NCBI RefSeq assembly: GCF_965228705.1
Contig: NZ_OZ245832.1
Location: 1,736,001 to 1,800,000, forward strand
Length of the DNA: 64,000 nucleotides
Origin: Croceimicrobium sp965228705
GTDB taxonomy: Bacteria; Bacteroidota; Bacteroidia; Flavobacteriales; Schleiferiaceae
Direction of reading: 5' to 3'
The first letter of the stretch is position 1; each line of letters opens with the position of its first letter. The position numbers and the translations under genes were made by a program. Below are positions 60,574 through 64,000 of this stretch, piece by piece. Below the pieces are notes generated by a model. It was given only the letters and a program-made list of their open reading frames with translations, ran no database searches and was not told where the DNA came from.

Positions 60574-63500
60574 TTACTCTTTTATAAAGGAAGCGTGCCA
60601 ATGACGGCCTTCCTCATTACTTAATTCCAAATAATATGAACCTCTCTTTAAGCCTTGCAGGGAGATAGGCTCCTCATAATTCTCCAATTTTCCAGATTGT
60701 AAAATTTGACCAGCCGTGTTTAGAATCCGATAACTTTCAAATTGATTCTCCTGCAAATTAGCGATGTATAAGAGTCCCTTGCTGGGGTTTGGATAGAGAT
60801 AGGGAAGCGGACCATTCCACTCTTCCAGACTTAAGCCATTGCCCACCAAGACTACCGAATAATCTTCTGCTTCTCCATTGAAGTAATTACAAGGATCAGG
60901 GTACAATCCTCCATCCTGCAGACGAATGCGCATCCGAACCGTATCCGTGGAGCTAAACTGCCCCAAGGCAATAGTGCCATAGGAATAATCTTGAGGATCT
61001 ATTGCCGACATCTGAATACGCTCATCCTCGGTAAAGACCGTATCATTATTGTAATCGATCCAGGCATACACACTATCCTCCGGAATCAGGGAATTTACCT
61101 TAACCGATAGGGTATAGCTCTGATTGGTATTGAGACTGGCATAATGCTGCGTAAAATTACTGTAGCCACTCCTGTTACTGGTATTCTGAAGATTAGAAAG
61201 AATGACTTCCTCTATATAACTAGGTGGGAATGCCCCGGCATTTCCTGATTTGCAGAATCCCGTATCCTGCACTCGATAGTGGAAACGATAAGTGCTACTG
61301 GTATCATTTTGGGTACCTACTGCAAAAACCTTAAAGTACATATCAGTACCCAATGGATATGCTGGAATCGGCTCCAAAGTTTTATAGGTACTATCCTGAA
61401 CTCGTATAAAGCCCCTCACACTATCCATTGCGATAGAACCTGCCGACCATTGCACATAAACGGTATCAGGCAAACTTGAATAACCCACCACAGCATGTAC
61501 ATGTTGCGCCATCGCATCGGTAGGAACTAAAAAACTGGGGCGCGAATCTAAATCCACCTTCAAAATACGCGGATAACTCAATCGATCCTTCAAAGTAATT
61601 TGCCACATCCCTCTACCCCAGGTAGCGGCACGCAGTAGATTAGCCCCATGCATAATTTCTAAATCCGTTACCGAAACATTGGGTAAATCTGTATTAAAGA
61701 GGAACCAGTTATTGGCCTGCAAGGCTTTGACATAAACCCCGATTTCGGCACCTAGATAAATATTATGATCCGGACTGTTGTCAATCACCACTGATCGAAT
61801 GGGCATATCTCCCAAATTGCCCGTGATATTAGTCCAGCTATTTCCCTGATCATAGCTTATAAAAACCTTCTGACCATCATTTTGGTAAGTACCATAAGTC
61901 ACTACAATTATGGAATCTGAATGGGGGGCAAAGGTGATATCCGTAATAGTAGAATTTGGTAAGCCCGTGCTCTTACGGCGGAAGATTTGACCACCATCGG
62001 TGGAAATTTCAAAATCATCACTTCGAGCTACAGCCAGGATTTGACCATTATTGGGCGCGATGGCCGCACGGTTTATTTCTCCCGTAAATAACGGACTACC
62101 CAGAGTATTCCAGTTTTGACCAAAATCATTGCTTTCATAAACCTGATCTCCAAAATGATAGAGTGTAAAATGGTCTAGACTATTGCGATCCAAAGGCGCT
62201 TCCCAGGCTCCGGACTGTCCATTGGGAGTAGCTCCGGTTTGAGTTTTACCGCCATCAAAAGTGAGGCGACGAGTGCCATATTGTACACTACCCATCATCC
62301 AATCGTGATTTAAAGGATGTACCAAACCTTCCATACCATCAGCACCATAAAACTCTACCCAACCTTCTTTGCGAAAGATACTGGTTCCATTATCCTGAGA
62401 ACCAGCGATTGTTGTGTAGGCTTCATTTTGAGCAATTCCAATTGAGTAATTCTCACGAATCCCCGTGCCCGAAGACAGCCTCTGCCAGCTTAAACCCTGA
62501 CCGCTACTCTTAGCTAAAAAGCCATCTGTTCCAATATAGAAGTCACCATTATGAGCTTCAATCTCTCGTAGGTCGGCATGCACATAGATGGAACTATTAA
62601 AAGGACGACTATTGTTTATCGACCACCAGGTAATTTGATTAAAGTTTTGCCCGCCATCGGTACTCCGGAAAATATCCAACATCCCGTAAATCATTATCGA
62701 TGTATCCAGATCACTTACCGCAAAACCATCACAGGTTCCCGAAGGGTTAGTCATAAAGCTGAAGTTCTGCCCTTCGTCGGTACTTTTCCAAACCCCATTT
62801 CCTGAAGCCGCGTACAAACAATCAGGGCATGCCGGGCTTACCGCGATTTCGACATTCGCGCCATTATTACCACTCAAGGTGGCAGATGCGCTAAATGTCT
62901 GTCCGCCATCATGCGACACTAAAATCACATCCCCATTATTACCCCAGTAATAATCATCATAAACATAGATCGTAGCCGTGTCTGTAGGATGAAATTTAAT
63001 ATGCGTGATATCGGTATTGCTTAAAACCTGAGTCCAGGTTTGCAAATCGTCATTTGAAATATAAAGTCCATTATTGGTACCCACATAAACCCGATTAGGG
63101 ATATCCGGATGGTAAAGCAATTGATACACCTGGCCATTCTTCCCCAGGCCGGTCCAGGAGATATTGCTGGGATTAAATGGAGTTTGCGCCCAGGTTTGGC
63201 CACCATCAACGGAACGGTAAATCCCATGACTGGTGCCATTACGAGCATTGCGCAGATTGATCAAAACCGAATCCCGATGATTAGGATTTACCGCCATGGT
63301 ATTAACACCGGTTGCCGGTAAAAATTCAGTACTGCTGCGAGCCCAGGTCTGACCGCCATTGGTGCTCTTCCAAAAACCACCGCTTCGCGAGCCCAAATAC
63401 AAAAAGTCTGGATCCGAAGGATCGAAATAAAAACACTCTACCCTACCCAGGCCCGGAGAATAATGTCCGGTAATGCTGTCAATAGAATAAGGTCCCATAT

Positions 63501-63819
63501 CTACCCATCCTGCAGAATTTGTTTTTTCCATGCTAGATTGAATTCGCTCCCATTCTTTGGACACGAAATAAGGATCAAGCTCAGAGCGGTCGCCTTCCGC
63601 ATTGTACTTGTATTCATTGGCCCAGAGCCAGCGTTGAAAACCTTTATAACCAGAACCTTCTTCGGTTCCATGCTCAGCAAACCAGGCATTGGCGGCTGCT
63701 TTGACTTCCGCAATCGAGTATTGGGGGTCATTCATCATGGCTTTGTACTCCTGTGCAGAGAGTGGAGACAAGATTAAGCCCAAAGCCGAAACAAAAAATA
63801 ATCGAATAGAAATAGGCAT
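60574..63819 (-). CDS. Large secreted BNR-repeat protein with GEVED and T9SS domains
   Basis: 1081 aa from ATG 63819, which starts the signal peptide MPISIRLFFVSALGLILSPL; the frame is also open upstream to 63906 over the promoter. Two sortilin/VPS10-type propellers with many Asp boxes (STNGGQTWARS, VDGGQTWAQ, SDDLQTWTQ, SYDQGNSWTNI). A GEVED domain (about 960-1025, DSVYAWIDYNNDTVFTEDERIQ ... FNGEAEDYSVV) precedes a T9SS type A domain (PYLYPNPSKGLLYI ... GSYYLELS). Surface protein, probably adhesion or hydrolysis-associated. Confidence 0.88.
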   Translation of the reverse strand: MPISIRLFFVSALGLILSPLSAQEYKAMMNDPQYSIAEVKAAANAWFAEHGTEEGSGYKGFQRWLWANEYKYNAEGDRSELDPYFVSKEWERIQSSMEKTNSAGWVDMGPYSIDSITGHYSPGLGRVECFYFDPSDPDFLYLGSRSGGFWKSTNGGQTWARSSTEFLPATGVNTMAVNPNHRDSVLINLRNARNGTSHGIYRSVDGGQTWAQTPFNPSNISWTGLGKNGQVYQLLYHPDIPNRVYVGTNNGLYISNDDLQTWTQVLSNTDITHIKFHPTDTATIYVYDDYYWGNNGDVILVSHDGGQTFSASATLSGNNGANVEIAVSPACPDCLYAASGNGVWKSTDEGQNFSFMTNPSGTCDGFAVSDLDTSIMIYGMLDIFRSTDGGQNFNQITWWSINNSRPFNSSIYVHADLREIEAHNGDFYIGTDGFLAKSSGQGLSWQRLSSGTGIRENYSIGIAQNEAYTTIAGSQDNGTSIFRKEGWVEFYGADGMEGLVHPLNHDWMMGSVQYGTRRLTFDGGKTQTGATPNGQSGAWEAPLDRNSLDHFTLYHFGDQVYESNDFGQNWNTLGSPLFTGEINRAAIAPNNGQILAVARSDDFEISTDGGQIFRRKSTGLPNSTITDITFAPHSDSIIVVTYGTYQNDGQKVFISYDQGNSWTNITGNLGDMPIRSVVIDNSPDHNIYLGAEIGVYVKALQANNWFLFNTDLPNVSVTDLEIMHGANLLRAATWGRGMWQITLKDRLSYPRILKVDLDSRPSFLVPTDAMAQHVHAVVGYSSLPDTVYVQWSAGSIAMDSVRGFIRVQDSTYKTLEPIPAYPLGTDMYFKVFAVGTQNDTSSTYRFHYRVQDTGFCKSGNAGAFPPSYIEEVILSNLQNTSNRSGYSNFTQHYASLNTNQSYTLSVKVNSLIPEDSVYAWIDYNNDTVFTEDERIQMSAIDPQDYSYGTIALGQFSSTDTVRMRIRLQDGGLYPDPCNYFNGEAEDYSVVLVGNGLSLEEWNGPLPYLYPNPSKGLLYIANLQENQFESYRILNTAGQILQSGKLENYEEPISLQGLKRGSYYLELSNEEGRHWHASFIKE

Positions 63820-63868
63820 AGTATCTGTGTGAATTCCTGCTAATTTAGAGCATATTTTTTCTCCCTGC

Positions 63869-64000
63869 GTGAATCCCATTCCAGAAAAGTATATCAAGAA
63901 GATCATCCATGTAGATATGGATGCATTCTATGCATCGGTAGAACAAAGAGACCGACCGGAATTACGCGGCAAGCCTATTGCCGTGGGGGGCTCAAGGGAA
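63869..64000 (+). CDS. dinB: DNA polymerase IV, N-terminal part (cut by window end)
   Basis: Frame from GTG 63869 reads VNPIPEKYIKKIIHVDMDAF and continues YASVEQRDRPELRGKPIAVGGS, the first palm residues of Y-family DinB, with catalytic Asp in HVDMDAFYASVEQ. Only 44 codons are in the window. Error-prone lesion-bypass polymerase; the upstream gene is divergent. Confidence 0.9.
   Translation, partial: MNPIPEKYIKKIIHVDMDAFYASVEQRDRPELRGKPIAVGGSRE

Overview
Organism: the window looks like a chromosomal segment of a marine-type Bacteroidota, most likely Flavobacteriales. At least six secreted proteins end in type IX secretion (T9SS) sorting domains (YPNP-type motif plus a GLY-Y-L tail), the recognisable -7 boxes have the Bacteroidota form TAnnTTTG, and DUF2911, GxxExxY, DUF4349, SMUG2-type glycosylase and SPFH/slipin genes fit this phylum. 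The ssrA tag reads GENNFALAA. The genus cannot be fixed from the sequence.

Layout: 1-2.1 kb carries an acyltransferase and a saccharopine-dehydrogenase-like enzyme. tmRNA (ssrA) lies at 2.16-2.56 kb and its 3' end plus terminator is tandemly repeated with a 176-bp period. From about 3.2 to 16.8 kb there is an AT-rich accessory island that I interpret as an integron-type cassette region without an integrase. All of its cassette genes are on the + strand; the only minus-strand genes are those of an inserted IS3-family element. Six cassettes begin with GTTRG-type heptamers that are exact reverse complements (9-10 of 9-10 bases) of the R'' box of their own terminal attC-like hairpin. The island is organised as three successive modules, each opened by the same ~180-bp leader (L; ends AAACAAG^TT, like attI) and closed by the same ~200-bp trailer (T). 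Cargo includes a lipoprotein, regulators, VOC and DUF1569 proteins, a DUF6273 protein, an STM3941-type protein, a C45-type Ntn hydrolase and, in the third module, a defence-type reverse transcriptase. The IS has split one cassette gene, which can be rejoined exactly.

17-30 kb: lipoate ligase, secreted GH16 glucanase, PAS histidine kinase plus response regulator, a compact cyclase/DMT/GNAT/nitroreductase operon, a Crp-like regulator, a DUF4349 lipoprotein, and an arsR-arsM-arsC-acr3 arsenic operon with a perfect 18-bp operator palindrome. 30.4-32.8 kb: a minus-strand unit of leader terminator, TPR protein, structured RNA with two tRNA-like parts, and slipin, which may be an RNA-repair or stress system. 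33-45 kb: T9SS-exported esterase and BNR-type proteins, an MFS transporter, Tex, YceI and DUF2911.

45-64 kb: typA, a T9SS thioredoxin-like protein, hemH with an AraC regulator, and divergently the heme operon hemA-C-D-E-F-B-L (C5 pathway) interrupted between hemB and hemL by a GxxExxY gene flanked by inverted interspersed repeats. The window ends with secreted T9SS proteins, a SMUG2-type glycosylase and the start of dinB.
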